The position numbers and the translations under genes were made by a program. A model generated the notes under the pieces. That model ran no database searches. It worked only from the letters and a program-made list of their open reading frames with translations, and was not told where the DNA came from. A DNA stretch of 64,000 nucleotides from Verrucomicrobiia bacterium (GTDB lineage: Bacteria; Verrucomicrobiota; Verrucomicrobiia; Limisphaerales; Pedosphaeraceae), in NCBI GenBank assembly GCA_036268055.1, contig DATAUW010000003.1, positions 1 through 64,000 of the forward strand, given 5' to 3'. Shown piece after piece: positions 42,414-51,131 of the stretch (the stretch's first letter is position 1; each line of letters begins with the position of its first letter).

Positions 42414-45400
42414 TCACAAACCATGGACGGTGTATCCGGCAGCGCCTTGTTGAATCATGGCGTCGGTGATCAGCGTACCCTGGAAGGTCACACCTTTGAC
42501 CAGATTGACGTCGCCAAGGATGATTTGTTTCATCGTATTTGCGCCTTGAGCGGTGACGCCATTGGCTACGCCGAAGCTGGTGTTGCCGCTGTTGGGCAGC
42601 GCCACATCCGTAAGCACAATCGTGCGGGCGTTGACGTTCAGCGAGCCGACACCGGAAAGGTCCGCGTTTTGGACTTGAGCCATCGCGCTCAGTTGAGTGC
42701 CGGAAGAAATGTTCAGCGTGCCGGCGGCGATCTGTCCGGGGGTATCAATCAAAATGCCGTCTGGCGAGTTGAAGGTGATCACACTCGCAGTGAATTTGGC
42801 GCCGTTGTTGATTGTGAGCTGCCCGGAACTGTTCGCCACGGAGATGGAACCGGATTGCGCATTGGCGGTGATAGTGCCGCCGATATTCGCGCCGCCGATG
42901 GAGGAAAGTTGGACGGAGGAATTTCCGCTCAGCACGGTGGAAGACGCCGTTTGCAAAAACCCGCCGGAAGTAATGCCGATGTTATCGCCCGAAATCTGAA
43001 CGCCCGCATTGATGGTGATCGGGCCGTTGTCCGAGATGAGGCTGATGTTGCCGCCGGAAGGCGCGCTGGTGATATTGCCACCGATGCTCATGGCGTCGGA
43101 GGAATGCAGGCTGACGCTGGAGTTGCCGACGATGGTGCTGGTTCCGTCAATCAGGATGCTGCCGTCATCCGCGATGAGGGCCACGTTTCCGCCGCTGAGG
43201 CTGGCGCCGGGGCTGAGGTCAAGATTACCCTCGAAGGTTTCGACATTAATATTGCCGCCAGTGGAAGCGACATTGGCCCCGATCGTGATGTCCGAATCGG
43301 CTTGAAAACCAATGCCGCCGGAACCGTTGATCGTGACGCCGGGATCAATAAGAATGGAGCCCTCTTCCGAATTAATCTGGATGAGACCGGCGGCCATTTG
43401 AACGCCGCCAAGGATGTGGAGTTCATCAAAGCTGTTGTCAATAGTGAGGCGGCCAGTGCCTCCATTGGCGACGATATTTACGCCGACACTCATGCCGTCG
43501 CCGGATTCCAAATCAACGGATGCGCCGCCAGTGATGGTGCCGGGAGCATTAACCGATTGGGAAAGCGTGAGAGTATCATTGGCGGAAATAAGGATATTGT
43601 TGCCGGTGACAGGCGTCGAATTCAGGGAAATGGACGAATCACCTTCAACTGTAATATTCATCGCGCCCTGCATCGGGTCGCCAATGGTGGAGGAATCAAA
43701 ACTGATGGGGCCATCCGATTCGACATCAATCACGCTGGCGGAGAGGATGGTTCCGTTATTAACGGTCAGCGGATTAAAGGAATCATTGAAGATATCCAAC
43801 TCGCCGTCTTCGGTGTCGGCCCCGATGGTCGCGCCGTTAAGGGTCATTCCGTTGCCGGAAGTCAGCCCGACATCCCTGCCTTGAATGTTCGCGCCGGCGA
43901 CGTTGATGGCGCCGATATCGGAATCAATCGAAATATCGCCGGAGGTGGAGATTGACACGCCGGAGTTGATCGCCAGGGTGCCGGCGGTATTTGCCAGTGA
44001 AATATCGCCACTGTCCGAGGAAAGATTCTCGTTGATCGTCATTCCGCTTTCGGAATTTAAAATGATATTGCCGCCGGTCGTGATCTGGCCGGTCGTTGGC
44101 GTTTCGCCGGTCAGAGTGAGAATGCCGCCGCTGTCAATTTCAACCTGAGAAGCGTTGATGGGGGAGTCGGTGAGCGTGACATCTGAATCCGAACTCGAAA
44201 GTTCGACCTCGCCACTGTTGGCGAAGCTGACCTGGTTGAGGTTCAGGGCATTGATGGTGCCGAAATCTATCAGATCGGACTCCGAAGTGATTTTGCTGCC
44301 GGAAGCGATGGTGAGTGTGGCGCCCGCGAAATTAATGTCTCCGGAAAAGGCATCGCTCGAACCGGTATCGAGCGAGCCGGAAATAGCCAGCCCTTCGGTG
44401 GCCAGGAACGTGAACCGCGATAGCGACGAATAAGGGCTTAAGTCCACGGATGGCGTGCTGAAGGTAATATTGCGCGCGATGAAACCGGTGACGGTATGGA
44501 ACGGCGTGGAACTGAATTCGGGCACCTCAACCGTAACCGGTTCGGTAAAGACACGGGTGCTGTCGAGAGTGGAACTGGAAATCGTGACGTCATTGGCAGC
44601 GCCGACGGTGGCTTCGGCTGGAAGGGCGGCATCGGTGATCGGCTGGCCTTCCTGCGAGATGAATACAAAGTTATCCGGCTGGACGAAACCGCCGTTCCGG
44701 AAAGTCAGGCCGTTCGGAACGACATAACCGGGCGGAAGGCCATTATTACTATTGGTGCTGCCGCCAGACATGGGCGTCAGCAAGGGATTGGAGCCGGTAT
44801 TTTCGGGGTCGCCGCCGTTGAGTGCGGCGATGGCGCTGATGACCTGCACACCGGTGGAGCTGGCTTCGGAGCCGACGAGCAGGCCGGTGTCCGTGGCTTT
44901 GCCAGAAGCGATTTGTTTGATCTGGTGGGCGATCTGGGCGTTCACCTTATTGATGGACCCCAGGGGTTTGTTGAAACCTTGAACGAGGCGGCTGCCGGTG
45001 ACCTGCTGGTCGAGCCGGAAGGAAAGCACCGGGCCGGGCAAACCGCCGGGCAATACAAAGATCAACTGGCCCGCGTGAATCTGGCGGGTGAAGCCTTGCT
45101 GAAATTTCACTTCAGCCGTGCCTTCGAGCGTCAGCACTTTGAAACCGCCGCTGGGCGTGGTGACCACGATGATGGTCGTGCCGAGCACGGCCGCCGTGGC
45201 CGCCGCGGTGTGGATCGAGCCGCCGCCTTTGCCCTTGGGCGAATTGAAAAGGAGGCTGCCTTGCTCGAGATGGATGCTGCGATTGGCGGCATCGAAAGAG
45301 AAAATGGTGTTGGCGCCGACGCGGGTGATGGTGTTGTCGGCGGCGACGAGTTCTGCGCGGGAGCCGGGGCCGGTACGCAGCACGTCCGGCATTTTGAAGA

Positions 45401-45560
45401 GGCCATCCACCGAGGCGGCATGCTTGGAATTATCGGACGTGGAGATGATTTCCACATCATTGACGACCTGGGTGAACTTGGATTCCTTGAGGTCAATGGC
45501 TCCGAAAGATGAGAGGCCCGTGAGAACGCCAGTAGTTGTTATAACAAATAATTTTTTCAT
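42414..45560 (-). CDS. Large FecR-domain surface protein with beta-helix repeats
   Basis: The 1048-residue protein has a signal peptide (KLFVITTTGVLTGLSSFGA). A FecR domain spans about residues 60-165 (LRTGPGSRAELVAADNTITR, then SIHLEQGSLLFNSPKG and VLTLEGTAEVKFQQG). An Asn/Gly linker follows, then some 700 residues of Ser/Gly/Thr/Asn-rich short repeats of the kind INSGVSISTSGDISIDSDIG. These repeats look like a right-handed beta-helix of filamentous-adhesin type. FecR domains are here part of an exported protein, not a sigma-factor regulator. The following gene encodes a barrel protein, so the pair may form an adhesin and its outer-membrane partner; this is inferred from adjacency. Confidence 0.78.
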   Translation of the reverse strand: MKKLFVITTTGVLTGLSSFGAIDLKESKFTQVVNDVEIISTSDNSKHAASVDGLFKMPDVLRTGPGSRAELVAADNTITRVGANTIFSFDAANRSIHLEQGSLLFNSPKGKGGGSIHTAAATAAVLGTTIIVVTTPSGGFKVLTLEGTAEVKFQQGFTRQIHAGQLIFVLPGGLPGPVLSFRLDQQVTGSRLVQGFNKPLGSINKVNAQIAHQIKQIASGKATDTGLLVGSEASSTGVQVISAIAALNGGDPENTGSNPLLTPMSGGSTNSNNGLPPGYVVPNGLTFRNGGFVQPDNFVFISQEGQPITDAALPAEATVGAANDVTISSSTLDSTRVFTEPVTVEVPEFSSTPFHTVTGFIARNITFSTPSVDLSPYSSLSRFTFLATEGLAISGSLDTGSSDAFSGDINFAGATLTIASGSKITSESDLIDFGTINALNLNQVSFANSGEVELSSSDSDVTLTDSPINASQVEIDSGGILTLTGETPTTGQITTGGNIILNSESGMTINENLSSDSGDISLANTAGTLAINSGVSISTSGDISIDSDIGAINVAGANIQGRDVGLTSGNGMTLNGATIGADTEDGELDIFNDSFNPLTVNNGTILSASVIDVESDGPISFDSSTIGDPMQGAMNITVEGDSSISLNSTPVTGNNILISANDTLTLSQSVNAPGTITGGASVDLESGDGMSVGVNIVANGGTGRLTIDNSFDELHILGGVQMAAGLIQINSEEGSILIDPGVTINGSGGIGFQADSDITIGANVASTGGNINVETFEGNLDLSPGASLSGGNVALIADDGSILIDGTSTIVGNSSVSLHSSDAMSIGGNITSAPSGGNISLISDNGPITINAGVQISGDNIGITSGGFLQTASSTVLSGNSSVQLSSIGGANIGGTITANAQSGSISVANSSGQLTINNGAKFTASVITFNSPDGILIDTPGQIAAGTLNISSGTQLSAMAQVQNADLSGVGSLNVNARTIVLTDVALPNSGNTSFGVANGVTAQGANTMKQIILGDVNLVKGVTFQGTLITDAMIQQGAAGYTVHGL

Positions 45561-45935
45561 AACCCGTAAGTCGAATCCGGTGCAGCTTGAGACGTGCCTT
45601 TAGAAAAGCGCACAATGGGCCAAATGTAAAGTCCCCTTTTACAAAAACTGATTTGAAAAAATCGTTTGGGTTATGAGGATGGATGAGGCACTCGTTCGGG
45701 AATGGTGACGGTCGTGCTGGCTTTTTTGACGCAGAGGCGCAGAGAAAAAACAAATATTGGATGGTACGGAGGAAACAAATTTTTCATCATCCATGACTCT
45801 TTCTCCCCGTGGCCGTCCGCAAGGACCTCTGCGCCTCTGCGTCAAATTGACTTGTCCCATGTCGGCAAAACTACAAAACGCCTGACCTTAAATTTCTTTT
45901 CTTTCTTGTGGGGCGTTTTTTGCTACAGATGAAGC
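45561..45935. other. Intergenic region between divergent FecR and gspA genes
   Basis: There is no gene. It contains the 122-bp inverted-repeat element (45725-45846) and an AT-rich stretch before gspA. No consensus sigma-54 site was found on either strand, unlike the main secretion operon. Confidence 0.5.
45725..45846. repeat. Inverted repeat with perfect 20-bp arms
   Basis: TTTGACGCAGAGGCGCAGAG (45725-45744) is repeated in perfect inversion at 45827-45846, enclosing 82 bases without coding content. The arm sequence belongs to the 'CGCAGAGGCGCAGAG' type of dispersed repeat that I recall from several bacterial phyla. The arrangement resembles a small non-autonomous mobile element. Confidence 0.75.
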
Positions 45936-46751
45936 GTGTATTTGGAATATTACGGCCTGACCGAGCCGCCCTTCACGATAACGCCGAATCCGCGCTTTCT
46001 GTTTTTCAGCGGCAAGCATCGCGAGGCGCTCAACCATCTTTTGTATGGCATCCGCGAACGGAAGGGGTTCGTCCAACTCACGGGTGAAGTCGGCGCGGGC
46101 AAGACGACCTTATGCCGCGCGTTGCTCGAACAGCTTGGCGAAAATTTTTCCACAGCGCTCATCCTCAATCCGGTGATGGGCATGGATCAACTCGTAAGAG
46201 CCGTCGCCATCGAGTTCGGTTTGGACGCGCGCGGGCTTGACCGGTTGGAAACCATCGCGCTCATCAATGATTTTCTGTTGCATCAGTTGGAGGCGAATCG
46301 CGAGACGGTTTTGATCATTGACGAGGCGCAGGACCTGACCAACGAACTGCTCGAACAAGTGCGGCTACTGTCCAATCTGGAGACAGACGACCGCAAGCTG
46401 CTGCAAATCGTGTTGATGGGACAACCGGAATTGCGCGACCGCTTGAACGACCATTCGCTAAGGCAGTTGCGGCAACGCATCACCGTGCGCTACCACCTGA
46501 CACCCCTCACGCGTGCGGAAGTGGCACAATACGTGCAGCATCGGCTTCAAGTTTCGGGTGCGCAAGGCGCGCCTTACTTCACGACGCCGGCGTTGTGGCG
46601 GGTGTATCGCTACAGCCAGGGCATTCCGCGGTTGATAAACGCGGTGTGCGACAAGGCTCTGCTGGCCGCATTCGTGGAGCAGCGGGACAAGATTGATTTT
46701 CGCCTGGTCGGCCGGGCGTTGCGAGAGTTGGAAGGCAAGATTAACGCATGA
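45936..46751 (+). CDS. gspA: GspA/ExeA-type AAA ATPase
   Basis: A GTG start at 45936 gives 271 residues beginning with YLEYYGLTEPPFTITPNPRF, the hallmark N-terminus of ExeA/GspA ATPases. Walker A is GEVGAGKTTL and Walker B VLIIDEAQDL; the sensor region reads LQIVLMGQPELRDRL. In Aeromonas, ExeA with ExeB helps the secretin reach or insert through the peptidoglycan. There the protein is about 550 residues with a TM and peptidoglycan-binding part; this one has only the ATPase core. It overlaps gspB by ATGA. Confidence 0.88.
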   Translation: MYLEYYGLTEPPFTITPNPRFLFFSGKHREALNHLLYGIRERKGFVQLTGEVGAGKTTLCRALLEQLGENFSTALILNPVMGMDQLVRAVAIEFGLDARGLDRLETIALINDFLLHQLEANRETVLIIDEAQDLTNELLEQVRLLSNLETDDRKLLQIVLMGQPELRDRLNDHSLRQLRQRITVRYHLTPLTRAEVAQYVQHRLQVSGAQGAPYFTTPALWRVYRYSQGIPRLINAVCDKALLAAFVEQRDKIDFRLVGRALRELEGKINA

Positions 46752-47317
46752 GTTTGATTAACGATGCCCTGAAACGGGCGAAGGAAACGCAGCCGCAAGA
46801 CGTGGCCGCCGATGGTCCGGCATTGCAACCGGTGATGCGCGCTCGAAACGCGCGCCCGGATTTTTTGCTGCCGATGCTGGCGGTGGTGATTTTGCTTTTG
46901 GCGGGATTATTGATTTGGGCATGGTCGCAAAGCGGCGGCGCGATGAAGGTGCGCGCGAATTCTTTTCCCGCTGAGCAAGCGCAGGCTCCGGTGGTTGAAC
47001 CAGCCAAGCCGGTTCAAATGGCCATGACTGCGCCGACGCCTGCTCCTGCAATCGCCGCTCCGGAAAAACCGGCGGCGATGGTGATGGAAATAACGACTAA
47101 TGCAGTTGCGGTCTCGCCAGTAGTTGCGCCGAAGCCGGAACCGGTCGTTTACAAGCTCCAGGGAATTTTTTATTCCAAGCATCCTTCGGCGGTGATCAAT
47201 GGCAAACCGGTTTTCCCGGGCAGCCGCGTGGGTGAGGCGCATGTGGTCTCAATCGGCATAGATTCGGCGACGATTGTGCTGCCGACGGGTGAGCGGCGCG
47301 TCCTTGAACTGCCTTGA
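46748..47317 (+). CDS. gspB: GspB-like secretion accessory protein
   Basis: The 189-residue protein starts with MSLINDALKRAKETQPQ, the signature N-terminus of GspB/ExeB proteins. One TM segment follows (FLLPMLAVVILLLAGLLIWA), then a Pro/Ala/Val-rich periplasmic linker. A small beta domain closes it (YKLQGIFYSKHPSAVINGKP, then GSRVGEAHVVSIGIDS). With GspA it is thought to support secretin assembly. Its start overlaps the gspA stop. It lies about 10 kb from the secretin genes but belongs functionally to the same system. Confidence 0.85.
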   Translation: MSLINDALKRAKETQPQDVAADGPALQPVMRARNARPDFLLPMLAVVILLLAGLLIWAWSQSGGAMKVRANSFPAEQAQAPVVEPAKPVQMAMTAPTPAPAIAAPEKPAAMVMEITTNAVAVSPVVAPKPEPVVYKLQGIFYSKHPSAVINGKPVFPGSRVGEAHVVSIGIDSATIVLPTGERRVLELP

Positions 47318-47342
47318 CAAAAAACGGGTCCGGCAATAAACA
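47314..47342 (+). promoter_or_regulatory. Possible sigma-70 promoter for the acyltransferase gene
   Basis: TTGACA (47314-47319) and TAAACA (47337-47342) are separated by 17 bases. The -35 box is perfect but overlaps the gspB stop, and the -10 box matches TATAAT at only three of six positions. The downstream leader would be about 90 bases. Confidence 0.3.
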
Positions 47343-47438
47343 GTTTCCATCGGACCAATCCAGTCAGCTTCGAAGCTTCGGTTACATCCGGATTTTAATC
47401 CACGTGTAATATCCTCGGCCGCTGGACGCCCGTATTAA

Positions 47439-49442
47439 ATGGCTCCCGGAAAGCATGACCAAAAAAGAATCCTCGGCATTGACGGTCTCCGCGCCTTCGC
47501 GGTGCTTTCGGTCATTTTCTTTCACCTGAATTCCAAATATCTGCCGGGCGGTTTTGTTGGCGTAGATATTTTCTTCGTGATTTCGGGCTACGTGGTGTGC
47601 GGTTCGTTGCTGAGGGATTCCGCCGACCGTTTTCTTCCGTTCATCGGGAGGTTTTATGCGCGAAGAGTCATGCGCATTTACCCCGCGCTGCTCGTGCTGT
47701 TGCTGGCGGGCGCGATTTTATCATCACTGTTTATTCCGCGGGCGTTTCTGAGCGATGGCAATACGCGGGTCGGTTGGTGGGCGCTGTATGGCTTGAGCAA
47801 TATTGCGCTGGTGATTTACCACAAGGATTATTTTTCACCGACGAATGATTATAATCCGTTCGCCCACACGTGGTCGCTGGGCGTGGAAGAACAATACTAT
47901 CTCATCTTTCCGCTGGTGCTGTTTTTGATCCTGCGCGCGCGGGAGAAAAGTCCCACGGCGCGGCGGGCCATCGGCGCGATTTTGCCGGTCTTGTTCGCCG
48001 CGTCGGTGCTTTATTCCATACGAGAAACATCGGCGCACCATGATCGCGCATATTATTTATTGCCGAGCCGATTTTGGGAGTTGGCGGTGGGCGCGCTGTT
48101 GTGCCTCGCGCATCATCGGGGAAAACTTTTGCCGAAAACTGCCGGACAATCCGCCTGGCTCACGACGGTTGGGTTGGTGGTGTTGATTGTTTCTGTGGTG
48201 TGCGTCAACGCGGTTGATTTTCCCTTTCCGCTGGCGATACCGCCAGTGTTGGGCACGGCATTGTGCATTGCGGGCTTGGTGGTGCCGAATCCCGGTGGCA
48301 TAGCGGCAAAAATTCTTACGTTTGCGCCGGTCGTGGGAATCGGGCGCATCTCGTATTCGGTTTATCTGTGGCACTGGACGATATTTGTTCTGCTGCGCTG
48401 GACGGTCGGGCTCGAAAGTATTTCGTCGTATGTCGTTGGGCTGGTGCTGACATTTGGATTGGCGTCGGCCTCGTATTTCTTCCTCGAAGCGCCGATCCAG
48501 CGCGTGCATAGGTCGTTTAAAAATCGCACGGCGCAGGTTTTGATCACGGGCCTGTGCGTGATCCTGACGACGCATATTATCTATTCGAGAATCACCAACC
48601 TGAAGGCCCAGCGTTTTCTTGGGTTGGGCGTGGTGACGAAAAACTATAAGGATTGGTATCCCGAGCCGAGTTGGAATCACAATCGCGGGCCGCTGTTTCC
48701 AGGCGTGGCGGGAAAACATTGGAGCGATAAACGGCTGTTTGTGATCGGCGATTCGCACGCAGAGGCGGACGGAGGGTTGTGCCGGATGCTTGAGGAAAAC
48801 GATGGCGTCTCGGTGCTGATAGATTCGTTCGTGGGAGAAAATCTGGGGTCACTCGTCCATCCGGAAAATGCGAACACGGAAGGGCTAAAGCAATTTGCCC
48901 TGGCGCATCTCAAACAATACAGCCGCCCGGGCGACGTCGTGCTGCTGGCGAGCCTGCGGGTGCATCGCCTAAGCGAGCCGTGGGGCGAATTGAAGCCGGA
49001 ATACATCGCGCAAGTCGCGGCGATGGAAACGGAAACGAACCAGGCGCTGGCGCTTCGGCAGGGCGAAGAATTGATCCGCCAGCTTCAACAGATGAATTTG
49101 ACGGTCATCATTTCCGCGCCAATGCCGGTTTATAAAGCGTCGCCGTTTCGCGGCAGCGATTGGTTTGACCGAATGAACCCGGTGAACCTTCCGGGCTTCA
49201 CCGTGGATCGCGATTTTTCTTTGGCTCATCGCGCGCATGCGATGGAAGTCATCAAACAGGTGCAGACGGATATTCCCAGTGTTCAAGTGTGGGATCCGTT
49301 CGAGACTTTTTGTGCGGGGACAAATTGTGTGGCGTTTGACGGTTCAAAGCCTTTCTTTTTTGATGGAGATCATTTGACGGATTACGGCGGGCGAAAACTT
49401 TATCCGTCGTTTAAAGAGGTGCTTGAAAAAATCTGGCGGTAG
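47439..49442 (+). CDS. OafA/YrhL-type membrane acyltransferase with SGNH domain
   Basis: The 667-residue protein has an acyltransferase-3 membrane domain of about ten TM segments (residues 10-380). It begins with RILGIDGLRAFAVLSVIFFH, with the catalytic-type His, and VDIFFVISGYVV. A C-terminal SGNH/GDSL-like domain (from about 420) has block I KRLFVIGDSHAE and the DxxH-type end DGDHLTDYGG. Such two-domain enzymes O-acetylate surface polysaccharides or peptidoglycan. The acceptor is unknown. It is a single gene, bounded downstream by a dispersed repeat. Confidence 0.9.
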   Translation: MAPGKHDQKRILGIDGLRAFAVLSVIFFHLNSKYLPGGFVGVDIFFVISGYVVCGSLLRDSADRFLPFIGRFYARRVMRIYPALLVLLLAGAILSSLFIPRAFLSDGNTRVGWWALYGLSNIALVIYHKDYFSPTNDYNPFAHTWSLGVEEQYYLIFPLVLFLILRAREKSPTARRAIGAILPVLFAASVLYSIRETSAHHDRAYYLLPSRFWELAVGALLCLAHHRGKLLPKTAGQSAWLTTVGLVVLIVSVVCVNAVDFPFPLAIPPVLGTALCIAGLVVPNPGGIAAKILTFAPVVGIGRISYSVYLWHWTIFVLLRWTVGLESISSYVVGLVLTFGLASASYFFLEAPIQRVHRSFKNRTAQVLITGLCVILTTHIIYSRITNLKAQRFLGLGVVTKNYKDWYPEPSWNHNRGPLFPGVAGKHWSDKRLFVIGDSHAEADGGLCRMLEENDGVSVLIDSFVGENLGSLVHPENANTEGLKQFALAHLKQYSRPGDVVLLASLRVHRLSEPWGELKPEYIAQVAAMETETNQALALRQGEELIRQLQQMNLTVIISAPMPVYKASPFRGSDWFDRMNPVNLPGFTVDRDFSLAHRAHAMEVIKQVQTDIPSVQVWDPFETFCAGTNCVAFDGSKPFFFDGDHLTDYGGRKLYPSFKEVLEKIWR

Positions 49443-49508
49443 AAGGAATGCGGGTTGGTTTTTGAAAAGCGGCACCGTTTTCATTCCGTCGTGCGGGGTG
49501 ATAAAAGG

Positions 49509-49750
49509 ATGCTCGCCCGGGCTCGCCTCGCTGCGCTCGATAGAGAGGTGAGTGGTTTCGATGAGGATTCCCCCAACTGAAGTTGGGGGTCAATGAGAAG
49601 CGTGGGGCGAGTGTGTGAGCGTGGTTCCATGCGGGAATTTCTTCCGTCCCTTGCGGGACTTGATTCGCATCGTGTGGTTACCCAGCCATAAATGGCTGGG
49701 CTAAGTTCGGTCGTCCCTGCGGGACTTCGGATGGTGGAGCGGCAGTTCCG
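49509..49750 (-). repeat. Dispersed composite palindromic repeat, copy 2
   Basis: On the minus strand this shows the same modules as the copy at 17261-17537: AGTCCCGCAGGGACGACCGA, CCCAGCCATTTATGGCTGGG, AAGTCCCGCAAGGGACGGAA, CCCCCAACTTCAGTTGGGGG and GAGCGCAGCGAGGCGAGCCC. The 'AACTGCCGCTC' block stands before the series here but after it in copy 1, so the units are permuted. No gene is present in the 351 bases between the flanking genes. Confidence 0.8.
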
Positions 49751-49793
49751 CCCCTGCCATGCAATGGGTTTGTGGACTTTTTGCTAATGGCGA

Positions 49794-51053
49794 TTATAAC
49801 TTGCCATTAGCAATATTGGCGCGGCAGATTTTTTGGTAGGCTTCGCCCAAGGGTTTCATCTTTCGTGGCATTTGGGGGTTTTTGAAATCCACTTCGATGA
49901 GGCCGAATTTTTTGGAGTAGCCGAATTGCCATTCAAAATTGTCCATGAGCGACCAATAAAAAAATCCGCGGACGTCCACGCCTTGTTCCATGGCGGTGTG
50001 CAGTTCTTTTAAGTATCCGATCAAGTCGGCTTCGCGGAAGTTTTCGTTTTCAGAAGCGGCGCCGTGTTCGGTGATGTAGAGGGGGAGCCGGAATTTTTTG
50101 TGCAAATAGTGAAGCACGTATCCGAGGCCGGCGGGGTAGCGCTCAACCATGTCATCGCAGACGAAACCGAAATCTTTCAAACGATTTTCGGTTGCGCCAC
50201 CGGCGGGGATCATGGCGTTGAGATGATGGAATCGCACGCGCCCATAATAATTCAGCCCGATAAAGGTTGAGGCACGGTGGCGTCCACCGCCGACGAATGC
50301 GCGCAGGACAAATTTGTTGAAGGTCTCGTGACACGCTCGGGCGAGGGCGTGATCCCAGGCGGAGAAGCGTTGGTAGCCGTGGAAGAAGGTCCAGTTTTTC
50401 GCGATGCCCACTTGCATTTGATTGGCAAAGGAACTGGCGGATTGAATGATGCGGCTGGCTTCCTCATGCGCGGCGGCCATGTGCTTGATGACGGCGCGGA
50501 ATCTCGTCCAACGCCATTTTTCGTGCGGCGGAAATCCGCCGAGCAAATATCCCAGTGAAGCGTAGGTGTCCGGCTCGTTGAAGGTGTTCCACAAATCAAT
50601 CCGCTCCTTCAATGCGGCGACGAGTTTGGAAACGTAATCCACGAATGCGCCGATGGTGGCTTTGTTGGTCCATGCTCCCGATTCGACGATCCAGAGCGGA
50701 TTGGAGAAATGATGGAGCACGACCATTGGGCGGATGCCGGCATCGCGAAGCTGGTCTATGAGGTCAATGTAACGGTCGAGTTCGTTTTGATTCAGCGGCG
50801 CATACGGCGCGGATTGCAAGCGTGACCACTCGATGCCGAAGCGGTAGGCGTTCACGCCGAGCCGGGTCATCCATTCGATGTCTTCGGGGTAGCGATGATA
50901 ATTATCGCAGGCGAGGTGACAGGTGCTGCCGTCCTGCGCGACGAAATTGGTCCACTCGTTTTGGATGTGGCCTTCGACCTGGGTGGGAGCCGTGGCTGTG
51001 CCCCACAAAAAGTCTTTGGGAAAAATCAATTCGGTTCGGTGAGTTGGAGGCAT
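49794..51053 (-). CDS. Glycoside hydrolase family 1 enzyme (beta-glucosidase-like)
   Basis: The 419-residue enzyme has the GH1 barrel. It opens with FPKDFLWGTATAPTQVEGH, shows RFGIEWSRLQ, the acid/base Glu in TFNEPDTY and the nucleophile Glu in YITEHGAASE (usual motif ITENG), and ends with FFYWSLMDNFEWQFGYSKKF. GH1 enzymes hydrolyse beta-linked glucosides and galactosides; the substrate cannot be fixed from sequence. There is no signal peptide, so it is cytosolic. A 9-bp perfect dyad (GCTAATGGC/GCCATTAGC, 49783-49811) spans its stop codon but lacks a T tract. Confidence 0.93.
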   Translation of the reverse strand: MPPTHRTELIFPKDFLWGTATAPTQVEGHIQNEWTNFVAQDGSTCHLACDNYHRYPEDIEWMTRLGVNAYRFGIEWSRLQSAPYAPLNQNELDRYIDLIDQLRDAGIRPMVVLHHFSNPLWIVESGAWTNKATIGAFVDYVSKLVAALKERIDLWNTFNEPDTYASLGYLLGGFPPHEKWRWTRFRAVIKHMAAAHEEASRIIQSASSFANQMQVGIAKNWTFFHGYQRFSAWDHALARACHETFNKFVLRAFVGGGRHRASTFIGLNYYGRVRFHHLNAMIPAGGATENRLKDFGFVCDDMVERYPAGLGYVLHYLHKKFRLPLYITEHGAASENENFREADLIGYLKELHTAMEQGVDVRGFFYWSLMDNFEWQFGYSKKFGLIEVDFKNPQMPRKMKPLGEAYQKICRANIANGKL

Positions 51054-51131
51054 GATCGCGGGCTTGCTAAAGAGAGGCTAATCCAGCTTGCGCAAGCGAG
51101 CGGAGGAAAGTTTTCAGATGCCTCGCGATGG

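Noticed and set aside
42423-43955. 510-residue plus-strand reading frame opposite the FecR protein
   Set aside because: It is a shadow of the repetitive Ser/Gly/Asn-rich gene on the minus strand; composition is Asp/Arg/Gly-rich without domains or an RBS.
42690-44500. Regular repeats in the FecR gene as a possible CRISPR or tandem-repeat array
   Set aside because: They are degenerate protein-level repeats of a beta-helix without constant repeat and spacer units.
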